Positions 24,698-37,320 of a stretch of 64,000 nucleotides of DNA are shown piece after piece. The position numbers and the translations under genes were made by a program. Positions within the stretch are counted from its first letter, which is position 1; every line of letters starts with the position of its first letter. The notes under the pieces are model-generated. The model worked only from the letters and a program-made list of their open reading frames with translations, was not told the origin of the DNA and ran no database searches. Origin of the DNA: Talpa occidentalis (taxonomy: Eukaryota; Chordata; Mammalia; Eulipotyphla; Talpidae); NCBI RefSeq assembly GCF_014898055.3, contig NW_023601433.1, positions 47,859,876 through 47,923,875 of the forward strand, given 5' to 3'.

Positions 24698-24799
24698 AGT
24701 TTTTTTCCAAAGGGATAAAACAGGGAAGGTTTTTTTTTCCAAAGTATTGTTATTGTAAATTTTTCTCAATCTATGTGATGTTCAGTCATTGAATCTCAC

Positions 24800-24912
24800 C
24801 TTCAGATGGGGGTCTGCTGGATCAGAAAGCTTCTGAATCATGGAGTCCTGGCAACTCATGCGGAATGAGCCTTTGCAAAGCCAGTTCATAGTTTTGTCCA
24901 TAACCAGATTGC
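24800..24912 (-). CDS. Weak exon-like segment (minus strand)
   Basis: On the minus strand an open frame of about 37 codons ends in a consensus splice donor, CTGAAG|GTGAGA, at plus 24,799/24,800. The exon would end in phase 0. The upstream acceptor is poor: no good pyrimidine tract precedes the AG candidates near 24,912-24,925. I do not recognise the peptide, and the frame is short enough to be chance. Confidence 0.15.
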
Positions 24913-24919
24913 CCCTTTG

Positions 24920-25535
24920 CTTTTTTGGAAGAATTTATGTATTTTAAGAAGATTGAAAATTTACAAAGTAGTCTGTTATTTTTTATTTTTAAATCAACTG
25001 TTCAGATGAAGTAGGTTTCTAAAGAACTATGGGAAAGTATTTCCCTCTTTTGCAATTATTATGGGTCATGTTTCAAAGCAAATCTTCTTAAGGAACATAT
25101 TGCACTTCTTTGTTTACTTTGCCTTTTCCCACAGCACTGAAGTGCACCCTTTATTATTGCTGTCACAGTTGGCTGAAGAAGAGCTATCTGTCCAATAAGA
25201 TGATGCTCTCCCAAGATTTACTTTTTACAACAAACATTGTGTTTGTAAAGATTTATTTTTAAGAATTGTTGTATCTACTACCTAGAGGTAAATCAAAATA
25301 AAGTTTTTAAAATTAAGAACTAGATTGTGCTAGTACTTTTTAAAATGTGCTCTCACATTATTTCAAGTCTGTAAGTTCGATTTTTAAAAACAATTAACTG
25401 CCAGGAGAAGGAAGAAGGCACAGTGTAGCCTGGAGGAAGCAATGGTACCCATCACTCAAGGTGGGGCCTCTAGAACAGGTTTGAACTCTGCTGCTCTTCT
25501 TAGCGAGCAGGATGTCTTCCTTAGCACAATGTTGC
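24920..25535. other. Unassigned sequence
   Basis: No repeat recognised. Contains AATAAA near 25,299 ('caaaataaagttttt') without other gene evidence. Confidence 0.35.
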
Positions 25536-25550
25536 TCTTTGGCTATTTAA

Positions 25551-25859
25551 TTTAATTTAATTTAATTAATTAATTTATTTTAAGGATTTATTTGTTTGTT
25601 TGTTTGCTTATTTATTTATACAAGAACCAGGGTGCAGGCCAGATGTATGGAGGGTGAGAGGATTCACTAGAAACAGAGCAGGGCAACAGAACAGCAGACT
25701 GATGACATACACTGCTGAGGGGAGCAGCGGGCGAGACAGGAGAGGTCTGCCGTGCCATGTGGGACCCTAGCCGGCCGGCTGGGATCAAACTGGCACTGCA
25801 GTGGCTGTGGACAGATTTACAGTGCTGCATTCAACTGGCTGTGCCACCAGGGGAGGCCA
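25551..25859 (-). mobile_element. tRNA-derived SINE, subfamily A-like
   Basis: Long (TTAA)n/(TTTG)n-rich tail at 25,551-25,615, then 'tacaagaaccagggtgcaggcc', body and reversed head ending 'ccaccaggggaggcc'. Perfect 15-bp target duplication tctttggctatttaa at 25,536-25,550 and 25,860-25,874. Confidence 0.92.
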
Positions 25860-25874
25860 TCTTTGGCTATTTAA

Positions 25875-27362
25875 AAATGTGATAAATGTAGAGAGGGATA
25901 TCAAACACTGGGAGATAAAAGGTTAGAGATAGTCTTCTGTATGGGAGACAAGGTGTAGTATCTTTAGAGGGTTTGTGTGGATAAATTATCCCCGCCTCGG
26001 GGAGATGAAATGATCACCCACAAAATTTTCTTCTGTTAATCAATAAATAACATTAAAAACAAAAGCAATGCAACCTTGACATGACGTGAAAGGCTACGAG
26101 CTGCAACTCGCCTGTTTATCAAAAGCAAGTTGTCCATCATCCTTGGAAGCAACTTAAGAGTAGACTTCAGCTGAATCAAAGCTATTTCATATTTACAGAT
26201 TCCAGGACTCACTAGCTAAGGGGTGCTCCAAAAAAATGCTGCCAGCTTACCTATCGTTTGGAGAGGTGGCAGGGAAGAAAGTCATGCTGGAGAACTGATA
26301 TCCCCTTTATTTGCTAGTTAAGAATTTTTGAAGTGTGGCCAATGATAGTATATTTCAAGTCAAGAGTCACCCACTGTTATTTCTTATATCCTTTTCAAAA
26401 AGCACTTTTGTCTTTGTAGTACTAGAAACAAGCCCATACTTATTTCAAGAGGATGAGAATTTCATAATTAAGTTAATCTTACTGCCACTCTTTGCTGTAG
26501 GGCTCTGACAACAGCATGCTAAATGTATACACCTTGTTTCTTTTATAGATTTGTTCTGGAGTGATCTCACTGTGGAAGGCAAATGCAAAATCATATTTGA
26601 ATGCATTTAAAAATAGAAGTTTACATTCAACATGCTTCTTATTCATTTGTGGACATTTTCTTCCTAAAGTGCTATCAATTGCCACTTCGTTTGATTCTTT
26701 TCAGATGCAGCTTGGCAGTTATGCTGACCACATCAATTTCATATTCTCTTTTGTCTGACTCAAGGATATCAGACACTGTTTCATCTTAATGAGGTCTAGT
26801 TCTACTCCTATTACCAGGCTATTTTACTCTGATAAATCACAGTGTCCTGTGGTGTCATTGCACCTTAATAGCAGGCGGGTGAAGAGCGAATGATGCTCCT
26901 AAATCCCCATGCTTCTGTCTTAACTGAACTATTGTTCTTATGCTCAATTGCCTGGTCTGAAGAACTTGAGCAAATTCCTATCCTGTGGATTTCCCTGTGT
27001 CATGCCTAGACTAGCCCCTCACAGATGCTCTGATTCATGGTGCGAAGCAAGGTCTCCTTAAGAGGATAAAACATATGGTACTCTTGAAAGATTTTCTGCT
27101 TCCTGGGAAGGGTCACATACGAAAGCTTTCCTCTTTGGTTTTTAAGGAATGCCATAGCAGGTTTTAAAGACTACTTTCTCTTGAAAAAACTGAGTTAACC
27201 AAATGAGTGAAAAAAAAACCCTTACTTTCCTACATAATGCAGCCAAGAAAAAGCCCTAAGATTAACATATATTCACTCAAATTCATTCAATCTAGCTGAA
27301 CTCCAACTTTGGGGAATACATTCTAAATAATGAGTGGAATCCACAGAGGAATAGGTGAGATT
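25875..27362. other. Unassigned sequence
   Basis: No gene or repeat recognised. Overlapping 60-70 codon frames at 26,479-26,789 on both strands show no domain. Confidence 0.4.
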
Positions 27363-27377
27363 AAGACCAAATCTGGG

Positions 27378-27665
27378 GGCCTCCCCGGTGGCGCAGTGGT
27401 TAAGCGCTGGGTTGCGAAGCTGCCTGAAGCCTCTGCAGGGCCTGTTCGATCCCCAGCTGCTCCCCGGCCACGGGAGGAGGGTCCCACATGGCGCGCAGAC
27501 CTCTCCTGCCGCCCGCTGCTCCCCTCAGCAGTGTACTTCGGTCCTTCTGCCTGCTCTGCTCCCCGCTCTGGCTCTGGTGAATTCTCTCACCCTCCCGCTC
27601 TTCTGACTGTACCCAGTGCTTGTATAAATAAATAAATAAATCTTTAAAAAAAAAAAAAAAAAAAA
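27378..27665 (+). mobile_element. tRNA-derived SINE, subfamily B (young copy)
   Basis: Best-preserved copy in the window. A box tggcgcagtgg at 27,389-27,399, B box gttcgatccc at 27,444-27,453, three AAAT tail units, then about 20 uninterrupted A. Perfect 15-bp target duplication aagaccaaatctggg at 27,363-27,377 and 27,666-27,680. The long pure A tail suggests recent insertion. Confidence 0.96.
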
Positions 27666-27680
27666 AAGACCAAATCTGGG

Positions 27681-30600
27681 ATGGGAACAGAGGGGTATTT
27701 CAACTAGAGGAAGGAATGTGAGCTTTAAGATAGGAAAATGCAGATTTTATATAGGATGAGGATATTTGAAAAGGTAGGTTGAGAGCTAGAGATGTCCCAA
27801 CTAATTCTGGCAAGTAAAAGAAATGAAGAATTTTAAAGTTAGAAGTATGCTTTAGGAGTCTAAAACTTAATTCTATCCAAACTTTTCCAATTCTTCCCAA
27901 ATTTTTGTAAACAACAGATTGAGATATGGAATTGAGACTTCAGAAATAACATTAAGATAACTGCATTTTTAAAAAAAATCCCTAGGTGATATGCAAGACG
28001 AGGAGCGTGAAACATTGTTCAATATTTTTCAAGGCTTGTTTACAAGATAATAATACCTAGGGAGGATTGCCTGGAAGATATGCTAAATATATAAAATTTT
28101 CTTCATGGATTAAGCTAATTTTTTTGGAATACATAATTCTGTCTCCTGATGGCATGCTTTGAGTTTTCTAGTGTTGAGGCATAGACCTACATTGAGGGAT
28201 ATTTAGAATTTGAGTCTTTTAAAAGTCATTATTATATCACGTAGAACAGTTGCTGAGAACATTATAGAATATTCTCTCGAAGCTGACCCATGTAAAAATT
28301 TTCACTCAGTTCTAAGTACCAGAACCAGGACTAATTATATTTCAACTGAGCAATTAATTTTTTCCTAATATCTTCAAAAAGAGTATTTTCTTCTCTGTTG
28401 TGATCACTAGAAAATGCAAATTCTAATGTAAAGCAGACAACTAGTGAAGTGTACTTATGCAATGATTTTTTTTCTTTTTCATATGCTTGGCTTGCTTAAT
28501 AAGAATAATATGTACTCATGTAAGTCCATCAAATCATTTTAGGGGTAGAAAATGACTTAAATAATAAATAAAATGTGAATTACAGAAAACACTTAATCTT
28601 TCAAAATATTATAGGATCAGACCTGAACTTTCTTCCTCTTTTTCCCTGAGGCCTACAGATCTGAGTCATAGTACTGTTCACTTACTGGAATTTACTACAG
28701 AAAAAACAATATTTCAGAAAATTTCTAGACTCATAGGGAGCCAGATATGTTCCCAGTTCATATTGTCTTTTGGCATTGTCTTATGTGACCAGTTTCCAGA
28801 TTGTTTAAACCAGTTGTTTAAAAAAAGATCCCCAGAATAAATACAAACCAGGAAAGAAAGGATTTGGCAACTTTAAAACTCAAGAATTCCAAACAAAATA
28901 AGGATAGAACATTAAGTTCTTAAATTTTCTGATGCAGGATTTTCAATATTAAGTACTATAAAACTGCACAAATTTGAAAAAAAAAATTCTCTTTTCTCAT
29001 AGACCTAAAGAAAGAGAGAAAAATAAGAATAGTTCCATACTTTATGTATTTAAACTAATTTTCCTCTTTTAGACAAATTTAGTCAAACTTTTACGTACAC
29101 AATTTTTCCTGGAAAATATACACATTAATCCCACAGTCAGATACATCTGTAAATAGTTGAAATCAAACAGTTCATGCCACTTACACTGCCAAAGTGACAC
29201 CCCATTTAAATTTTTTGTAAATGTTTTCCAGATTTGTAAATCCTCTTTGATGTTTTAAATTTAATGAATAAGTGCTAAAATGGTTTTACTGTGAAAGTGA
29301 GACTTTTCAACCAATATAAGGTGACTGTCCAACTCAGATCACCTGGGGACACAATTTTTAGATGGCTAAACAGAATATACCTGTCTGGGAGTCATTGACA
29401 ATTTCAATAAAAGCATTAAGAATATCCTTGCAATTTCCCTTTGAGAGCACCTGATCCCCTCACCACAAAATCAAGTTCAACACCAGATAAACCTGAAGCA
29501 TTGAACAATATCAGCTCTTTTTCTAGAGTTAAGATGATTTTTAGTTCTCTTGCTAAGTATTCAGAAGTATCCCAGGACTTTTAACAGACTTAGATATAAA
29601 CCATTGCTTGTGACAAAGGGGGGTAAAAATTGTGGTATAACAGGCAGGGATATCTTGAGTTGTGTCTTAAAGGCTGATAACATGAAGAAATGGGATGACA
29701 AATAACAGGGTTTTTCACTAATTCTTAAGAGAGTTAAAAAGATATGTATGTATTTGAACCAAACTTTTCCAAGAAGAGATGATCTATCACAAAAAGCCAA
29801 CACTTAGCAATGAACCCTCTCCCCTGATTCCTGGGAATATGCACCCCAGTGGAAAGACTGATGCTTTTCAACTGAAAACAAGTCAACATTATTTCTACAT
29901 GTGACTAACAGAATGTGCTATGTACTGCTTGTTAAAGGAACATGGAGACTGAGTTTTCTATAAGATTCCAGTCTTGAATATTTACCAAGCTGTCTTGTAG
30001 AAAAACATCTATCTACAGTACCAGTAACAATGGTACCTGCTGAGAGTTTGCCAGACATATACATTTTTTACCCTACCACAGACCTGCTAGATCAGAATCT
30101 TTGTGGCTTGAGGTGTGCTCCACCTCCCTACCATGTGTGATAACAAGCAATCCTGATGGGCATTGAACACTGACTAGAGGTTGCCTTCTGCAACCTGGAC
30201 TCTTGCACTCCACTGTCCTCAACGTGGAATCATTTCACACGTTGTCTCAGGCCATGCTATTCAGTTGTTTCCTTCTAGCTGGCATATTTTTCCCCTCTTC
30301 CCCAACAACACAATGATCCTCTGTTGTTTCTTTTCCCGTACTTTATGCCTTAATTATTCCCTTCCTACTGAGGGGAGAGAAGAGTCTTTGATTATTCCTG
30401 CAATCAGAGAGTAGAATCAGTCTCTCCCTTCCAAAGAGAAATTTTCATTTCTCAACTCCAGTGCCATGTGCTTCAATGACTTTTTTCTATTTATTTTGTT
30501 CTTAGTCGAAAAAATCCATCTCCTCAGAGGTATACTTATTATCCTCTTCAAAAACTGGATAAATTAAAAAAGCAAATAATCTTTAATATCCAACATGGTT

Positions 30601-31011
30601 TTGTTAGTAACCTTTTTGACAAACACAAGTCAAAAGAGTAACCCAGTGTCCTCTGGTAGTACAGGTTTCTCTGCAAGTGAGAGCTGACTGAATGTGTTTT
30701 CTGTTTTCCAACCAACTGGCTAGTTTTTCATGTCTGTTTTACTGTAGCGGAACTAGTCCTGCTCCTGCCAAAATGTCAGGTGCCTGTACTTAGGTAACTC
30801 TAAGTATAAAAATTAGGTAACAAAATGGAAAAGGACATGGAAAACCCAACAATCTTATTGGTAATACTCCCTGAAGTACATGCTGTGCTAGTAGTTGAGT
30901 CTTTAAAACCAAGCTGTGGGGGTTACATAGGAATGTGTCCTGATATTTCAAGTGATGTTCCTTTCATTTGGTCACCTCAAATTGTCATGCTTATATAGAA
31001 CGCTTCCAAAT
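27681..31011. other. Unassigned AT-rich sequence, over 3 kb
   Basis: No gene, RNA or repeat family recognised. This is the largest repeat-poor stretch in the left half of the window. Open frames are under 85 codons and unlike known proteins. Confidence 0.45.
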
Positions 31012-31029
31012 AATTTTTAGAGGATTTTA

Positions 31030-31301
31030 TTTTATTTATTTTTTAAACAGATTTATTTATTCATTTATTTATACAAGCACTGTGTAAAGTCAGAAGCGCG
31101 GGAGGGTGAGAGAATTCACCAGAGCCAGAGCGGGGAGCAGAGCAGGCAGAAGGACCGAAGCACACTGCTGAGGGGAGCAGCGGGTGGCAGGAGAGGTCTG
31201 CACACGCCATGCGGGACCCTCCTCCGGTGGCTGGGGAGCAGCCGGGGATTGAACTGGTGCTGAAGAGGCTTTGGGCAACCGCTGCGCCACTGGGGAGGCC
31301 C
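31030..31301 (-). mobile_element. tRNA-derived SINE, subfamily B
   Basis: T-rich tail, 'tacaagcactgtgtaaagtc', body and reversed head 'accgctgcgccactggggaggccc'. Perfect 18-bp target duplication aatttttagaggatttta at 31,012-31,029 and 31,302-31,319. Confidence 0.95.
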
Positions 31302-31319
31302 AATTTTTAGAGGATTTTA

Positions 31320-32084
31320 AATAATTCCCAAAAGAAAGTTTGAGTAAGGTCAAAGGGCTAACTGCATTCTCCCTTTCAAATATACAAATTAAAGAATTTA
31401 TTTCCCAAGAGCTGGCTTTAATTATTAGTCATATGGAACGTTTGGGATCCTAACTGGGGAATCAGGATATTACGTCGTCATTCTATCTGACTGTTTTGAG
31501 CTTCAACAGACTGATCCAATTAATTGCTTCTTCCACTTATTGCTGCCTTTTGTGAGCTATTATTCTACCTCTTTTGAACTCCCTTTTCTGCTCGTCACTC
31601 AGCCTTCACAGTAACACAGACATTCTTCATTTTTTCTTCCCATTATCTTGAACACTTTTGGTTTGAATATCTTTACAAACTCTTGAAGAAACACTTCAGT
31701 TGCATAAGGATGTCACCTGTGCACTAAGTTTCTCGGGAAAACAAAACAACACATACTGTTTATTGCAACCACAGCGTTAACTATCTCTGACCATATTTTG
31801 CTCATCTTCTAACTACAAATAAAACCGTCATCTTGGTGGAATCTCAGAATTGCTCAGCAACAGCCTATTTACCTTTCCTTGAAAGTTTTGAAACATGTTC
31901 AGCTCTGTTTCTTTTTCACTAAAATGTTCCCATCCAGTCTGGAAAACAAGAAAGTACTTGCTAATAACTCCAACCAATTCCCTTTGTTTTAATACTTTCC
32001 CTGTGATCACAAGAGCAGTTGTAGAGTTGGTGCAATCAATGATGTGCAATTTACATTCATCAGCTGAATATGATAAATAGAAAG
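31320..32084. other. Unassigned sequence
   Basis: No gene or repeat recognised. Confidence 0.4.
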
Positions 32085-32440
32085 GTTTATTATTTTAGGG
32101 TCATTGTTTCTCTTGGGGTTTTTATAACAAAATACTGCAGACTTAAAAGTAACAGAAATTTATTTGTCACAGTTGTGGAGACTGAGAAGTCTAAGATTAA
32201 GATCAACAAACCTGGTGTCTTGTGGGGGCCTACTTTCTGCCTTGAGGATGGCTGCTATTTTGCTATGTCCTGTCATGTTAGAAGAGGCAAGGGAGGCCTC
32301 TTTTATAAGGGTACTAATTCACTTACTAGGACTCTGCCCCAATGGCCCACTTTACCTCCCAGAGGTCCAACCTCCCTACTACATTGGTTGTTACATTATA
32401 ACATATGAATTTTGGAGGAACACATCAGTCTATCTATAGC
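32085..32440 (-). mobile_element. MLT1-type LTR (ERVL-MaLR), antisense
   Basis: Reverse-complement MLT1 landmarks in order: 'tataacaaaatactgcagactt', 'acagaaatttatttgtcaca', 'gttgtggagactgagaagtc', 'cttttataagggtactaattc', 'acatatgaattttggagg' and 'atcagtctatctatag'. These match the MLT1 family read backwards. An old solo LTR without internal genes. The overlapping open frames here are chance translations of it. Confidence 0.8.
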
Positions 32441-32926
32441 AGTTACATATTAATATGTAAATTTTGGGAAATTAATAGATTTTGTGTGTTACTCTTTCAG
32501 TAAACACATGTTTAATTATTTGGGAAAATAATGTATAAATCCGAGAAGACAAATGAAGGATAATTATAAATGTAACTAATCCCCAGATGCTCCTCCATAG
32601 AGAAATGGAGTCCTAAGCTCCACACTTTACCATACTTGTACCAACTTTGACCTTCATCTTCCTTCTCCCTCTCCCTTGACATTGTACTCAAGTATGGCCT
32701 CTTGTGCCCTTCAGCCCCACCCTATGTTCCATTCCTGCAGTCCACACACTTTAGGTACTCAGTCATCAATGGCTAAGGCCTTGGGTGAATCTATGTCACT
32801 CTTCACTCTCAGATTTTTGCACTTTAACAGAGAAGAATACTTGACTTTCATCTAGAAGTTCCATGAAGGCAAGAAGCTTGGATCAAGATTAGGTGTTACT
32901 GAATTTGTGTGTACTGAGTGCCTCCA
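32441..32926. other. Unassigned sequence
   Basis: No gene or repeat recognised. Confidence 0.4.
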
Positions 32927-33131
32927 TTGTGAATAATTGCTATACATGTTTCAAGAAAGACTATGGGTAAAGTTAGTATATGTTGTGAATAATTGCTATG
33001 CATGTTTCAAGACAGACTATGGGCAAAGTTAGTATAATGTTATTATAATGCTGGTATAATGTTGAGTTGAAGTTAGTGTAATGTTAGTATAATGTTAGTA
33101 TAGTGTTGTAGTACAATATTAGTATAATGTG
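32927..33131 (+). repeat. Minisatellite: 56-bp duplication plus degenerate 11-bp units
   Basis: Two copies of a 56-bp unit (starting ttgtgaataattgcta at 32,927 and 32,983) with a few substitutions. They are followed by about eight degenerate copies of an 11-bp unit, ttagtataatg, to 33,131. The 11-bp unit also closes each 56-bp copy. Confidence 0.88.
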
Positions 33132-34194
33132 GGTCAGAACAAGGATCTTTAGGATATATTTTAGCTCATACTCAAAATGGGTAAGTTGATTCTATGTGTC
33201 TCTGAGTGGTTAGCAGCCTTCAGGGTAAACCATACTGGGGAAAGGGAGTCGGTTTTGGGGATCAGGTGAAGCCTTTAGTTTGCAATGGGCAAGATCAGGG
33301 ATGTCCTGTGGAATTCAACCTGACTTCCTCCTTCATGTGTTTCTGTGTTTTGCTGTTCTATGATTATAGGTATAGAGAAAGATCTAAGCTGAAGTATAAG
33401 TGAGGGACCTCAAGGATGGAAATATGTTTTCTTCCATGAAGTTCAACCACAAAGCTGGCCAGTTTTCAAAATCATATTGGCTTACAATTCACAGCTCTAT
33501 CCTGCTGTGTCAATGTCATAGTTTTCATAGCCCACACAGTAGCAAGACTTTTGGCAAGCTTCAAGGAAGAGTAACAGAAAATAAAGAGCTAAGAGGGTCC
33601 TGGATTGGGAAAAGTCCACCACTGTCAATGAGTAGAGAACACCAAGAAGTTTTAAAAGGAAAGACAAGGCTCTAAAGCTACTGAAACATTGGGAGGTAGG
33701 CTCTGTAATAGGAGCTGTTCAATGTTTTCTGTATTTTATAACCTGTACCTGATTGGCTGGAGATTGCCATATGATTTGTGTATGATACATTGAATTTCAA
33801 CACTTCATACTTTCCATTTTTGCTTTTATTAGACACCAAGGACCAATATGAAGATTCAAATGTTTATGTGAATTTTGGAATAATGTATAAAGATTATTAC
33901 AATTATATAGTTCCTCTTTACACAGATGGCCAAAGACTAAGCCTGCATAAAAGATAAGCTGCTTTTCTTCTGTCTCTTTGTGGTCTAATATTTCTGGACC
34001 TAGGAAATATTTGTTATGAACTTGATGTGTAATGAAAAATTTTGTCCTGGTACTTTTATGTATAGTTGAATAAAATGTCTAGCATATTTATGGTTAAAAC
34101 TTTTTATCATGGCTGACTTTTTATATAAAAGAATACATTGCTGTTGTGTAAACTTTACATCTTAAAGTGATCCATGGCCATGGTTGAAAATTTG
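33132..34194. other. Unassigned sequence
   Basis: Open frames at 33,206-33,403 and 33,400-33,675 are short and unlike known proteins. No repeat recognised. Confidence 0.35.
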
Positions 34195-34405
34195 TTCAGA
34201 AATGTTTTATCCAATAGAAATTCAACAATGATGGAAATGTTCTTTGTTGCTCAGTATGGTGGTCATCAGCCAACACATGGCTACTGAACTCTTAAACTAC
34301 TGCTAAAGAGACTGAGGTTCTGATTTTACATTTCATGTTATTTTAATTAATTTAAATTCAAGCAGCCACTTGTAGCTACTAGTTATCATAATGGATAGTG
34401 CAGGC
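34195..34405 (+). mobile_element. Old DNA-transposon (hAT-type MER) relic
   Basis: Starts with 'tatccaatagaaattc', contains 'ggtcatcagccaacacatgg' and 'ttttaattaatttaaattca', and closes with 'gcagccacttgtagctac' and 'ggatagtgcag'. I recognise this layout from a common mammalian non-autonomous DNA transposon but cannot fix the family name. Confidence 0.55.
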
Positions 34406-34539
34406 ACTAAATTTCAACAATGGCATATAGTCACATGAAAATACTTCTATGTTATTAGGAAGGGCCCACTCTCCAAAATTGCTACCCCACTCACCAACTC
34501 ATAATGCCTGAAGTATTTTAAACAGTAATGAAGCTGCAT

Positions 34540-34880
34540 AATAACTGAACATTTGTGTCCCACCCAAATTCATATGTTGAATTCATATGTTGAAATCCTA
34601 GGCTACAATATGATTAGATGATTAGGTCATGAGGATGAAGCCTCATAGAGTTCATGCCTTATAAGGAGACAAACAGACTTGAGATCCCTCTTTGCTCTTC
34701 TGTGTGAGGACACAGCAAAGAGATGGCTATCTGAAACAAGGAAGAAAGACCGTCACCAAAACCCTACCATGCCAACACCCTCATCTCAGACATCCAGACT
34801 GCAGAACTGTGAGATAAACACCTGTTTAAATTACCCCGTTTTTTTGTAATTTGTTATCATAGCCCAACTGACTAAGACAA
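34540..34880 (+). mobile_element. MLT1-type LTR (ERVL-MaLR)
   Basis: Begins 'tgtcccacccaaattcatatg', continues 'gatgattaggtcatgagg', 'tgtgtgaggacacagcaaag', 'ccagactgcagaactgtgag' and ends 'gcccaactgactaagaca'. 'attcatatgttga' is duplicated in tandem near 34,570. Old solo LTR. Confidence 0.8.
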
Positions 34881-36256
34881 AATCTTAGTACAAGTATCAG
34901 TGGAACTTAAATTCTTGCTAAGTTTGGCTTCCTGGAAGTAAAGAAAGACCTGGCTTCCCATAAGGAGGATTGCAAATAGCTCAAAGGGGCCCAGAGTAAA
35001 TGTTCCTTGGCCAACCTCCTCCAAGAGTAACAACAAATACAGAGATTCATAGTTTCCTCACTTGATATATTATGTTAAAGGCAAGAGTTGTGTTTTACTT
35101 ATTTTTTTTAATCCCTTCCAACCAGCACTTAGAAGCCTCTACATGAATATTTGAGAACTAAGTGGAAGGGCATCTGCTGTGCTTTTTCACCTTTGCTAAC
35201 ACTCTTCTCATAACCAGAACAGATCCTGTCTCTGCTCCCTTCTACCTGTGGGAGGAAAATAATTTGGTAGTTCTGGAAGGCAGAATTTTTAGTCCTCCAT
35301 CTCCTTCTTTGTAGTCTTTAGAAAAGAACAGTGACTGAAAAGTATTTTAAATGCCTTACTTGCCTATTTGTTTGAGAATTACCAAAAAAAAAAAAAAATG
35401 GGATGCAAAGTTGAAAGATGCCCAGGCTTTTACTAATGATTTATGAATTCCATTAGCTGGAGTTCATTTTACCTTGTCCTTTTTATCTGGCTTGAGAAAA
35501 GGTTGAGGAGGAACTCGGAGATTTCTGGACTCCATTGACAGAGTTGGAACATCTATTTATTTATGTCTCTTTGTTTATAGTTAAAAGCTAAATTTTGCAT
35601 ATAACAGTTTCTCTATTAAACTCCCCTCTTCAACTGTCCCTTTTACCCATTCCTGTGTACCTTCATCCCTTATCATCACTTCTGTAGGAAATTATTTTCT
35701 TTGAAAATGAAAATGCATGATTCATTAAATGATTAATCCTGCTTAGCATTGCAGTCAAGGGAACTTTAGTGAAAATCTTTTCAGATGATATATATTCACT
35801 ACAGAGATTTAGAAAGAACTGACCATTCATGAAAAGAACACTCAGATTAAAAGTTGACATCTTAATATTGCTCTTTATTGCTAGAGTACAGAAAGTTTTA
35901 TTGACCAAGCTAAAAAGTCTGTTACATGAATGCCATGATATATTCTATGTACATCATATACACTGGTATAATGAGATATTCAAAAACCATTCTCAGGTCT
36001 TTCAAGTAAGACTTAACGTAAATGCAAATTGTTAATATGATTTCAGTTGTCTATTTCTTTTCTGCCACTGACAACTTTTGGACATGCACACATGCTTATC
36101 TTCTACTCTTTCCAAATCTGTCAAGAAATGAGAGATGGAAAAAATCAAGTGCTTGGAGAAATAACCATTGTCTATGACTTAACTGCTATAACATGCTGTT
36201 AGTTTCAGGAGGTAAAATAAAACCAAAACAAAATTATTTGCAACAGTTGATGAACT
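34881..36256. other. Unassigned sequence
   Basis: No gene or repeat recognised. An A run lies at 35,384-35,398. Confidence 0.4.
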
Positions 36257-36349
36257 GAAGAAAGCAGCACTTGAACAAGATTTGAAGGTGACATAGAATC
36301 CCACACATAGAATTTGGGCCCTTCACATAAGAGTTGGGAAGAGAAAGCA
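36257..36349 (-). repeat. Inverted-repeat arm 1
   Basis: The reverse complement matches 37,165-37,244 at high identity. This arm has an extra 14 bp created by local duplication of 'acatagaat' around 36,291-36,312. Both ends of the match are sharp. Arm 2 lies in L2-like sequence, so this arm looks like the inverted copy. Confidence 0.85.
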
Positions 36350-37164
36350 AACTATTGGGTGTCCTGTGTAATGGGCCACTTCTGACAGTAGGATGCAAGG
36401 ATTCTTAGATTCAGAAATTCAGCCACTTTAGAAGAATGCCATAGGTTCAATTTATTGAATAGAGCAGTACCCCTGGTACTTTAAAAATTATTATTTGATT
36501 TTGTGAGGGGTGCTATAGTTATTAATGTAAGTTATGCTCTAAGATATAATTACATCATGTTATGCCTATTTTATTAAGAAAATTCTAAATGGCAGAAGTG
36601 ATTTCAATTTAAGTTTCTTAGAGCACCTGCATCCTCAGGTCTTTTATACTTTTCAACACTTATTTATATGTGAATTTCATTGAGTACAATATCTGCTGTA
36701 AGTGGGCCTAGTGTATATACATATACGTTCATATTTTTTCTCATTCTCATTTTCATTTATTTATTTAGTGGATGCTTATTAATCAAAACTTATTGAATAC
36801 CCTTGGCATCTTACTTTTAGCAGATACCCCCTGCCCTCTCCTTTTACCTTCTGTCCTCTGTCCTTAAGGTGGACTTGGGTGCCTGGTGATTCCCTCAAAT
36901 TAAACATACCTAATCAGGTTCCTCTGTCCCTCCTTGGTGATACAGTCATTCTTGTCACTTGGACTCCGAGCATCATAGCGACCTTGTAGTTGTTACCTTC
37001 CTTGCACTTCAGGTCTAACTCTCCTTCAAGTCTTTGACCCATCTTTTGGTTCCCTTATACCATCTGTGTCTGACTTCTAGACCCATTGTGCCCCATGACT
37101 CAGACCTTTGCTTTCTTGAGGACAGCTATGCCAGCCTTTTGTTGATAATAATTTCCATCCTGCA
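36350..37164. other. Unassigned spacer between inverted-repeat arms
   Basis: About 815 bp, AT-rich on the left and more C-rich after 36,820. No gene recognised. Confidence 0.4.
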
Positions 37165-37244
37165 TGCTTTCTCTTCCCACACTCTTATGTGAAGGGTCCG
37201 AATTCTATGTCACCTTCAAATCTTGTTCAAGTGCTGCCTTCTTC
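37165..37244 (+). repeat. Inverted-repeat arm 2
   Basis: Partner of 36,257-36,349. It includes 'gttcaagtgctgccttcttc', which continues into L2-like sequence beyond the repeat. Confidence 0.85.
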
Positions 37245-37320
37245 ATATAGTGTGTTCCTGCTTTCTAGTCAGAAGTGTCCTTTCTTACCTCTGATTTCCT
37301 CTGACACATATATCAAATAA
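37185..37320 (+). mobile_element. L2 3'-end fragment
   Basis: 'caagtgctgccttcttcatatag' followed by 'cagaagtgtcctttcttacctctg' and 'ctctgacacata' follows the L2 3' region. Confidence 0.55.

Noticed and set aside
26245..26300. Minus-strand splice-donor-like GATAG|GTAAGC with a 44-bp open stretch
   Set aside because: The stretch is too short and the acceptor too weak to separate it from chance.
27389..27453. tRNA gene suggested by A and B boxes
   Set aside because: These boxes are the internal Pol III promoter of the SINE. No cloverleaf, anticodon arm or acceptor stem can be drawn, and the same sequence recurs in every copy.
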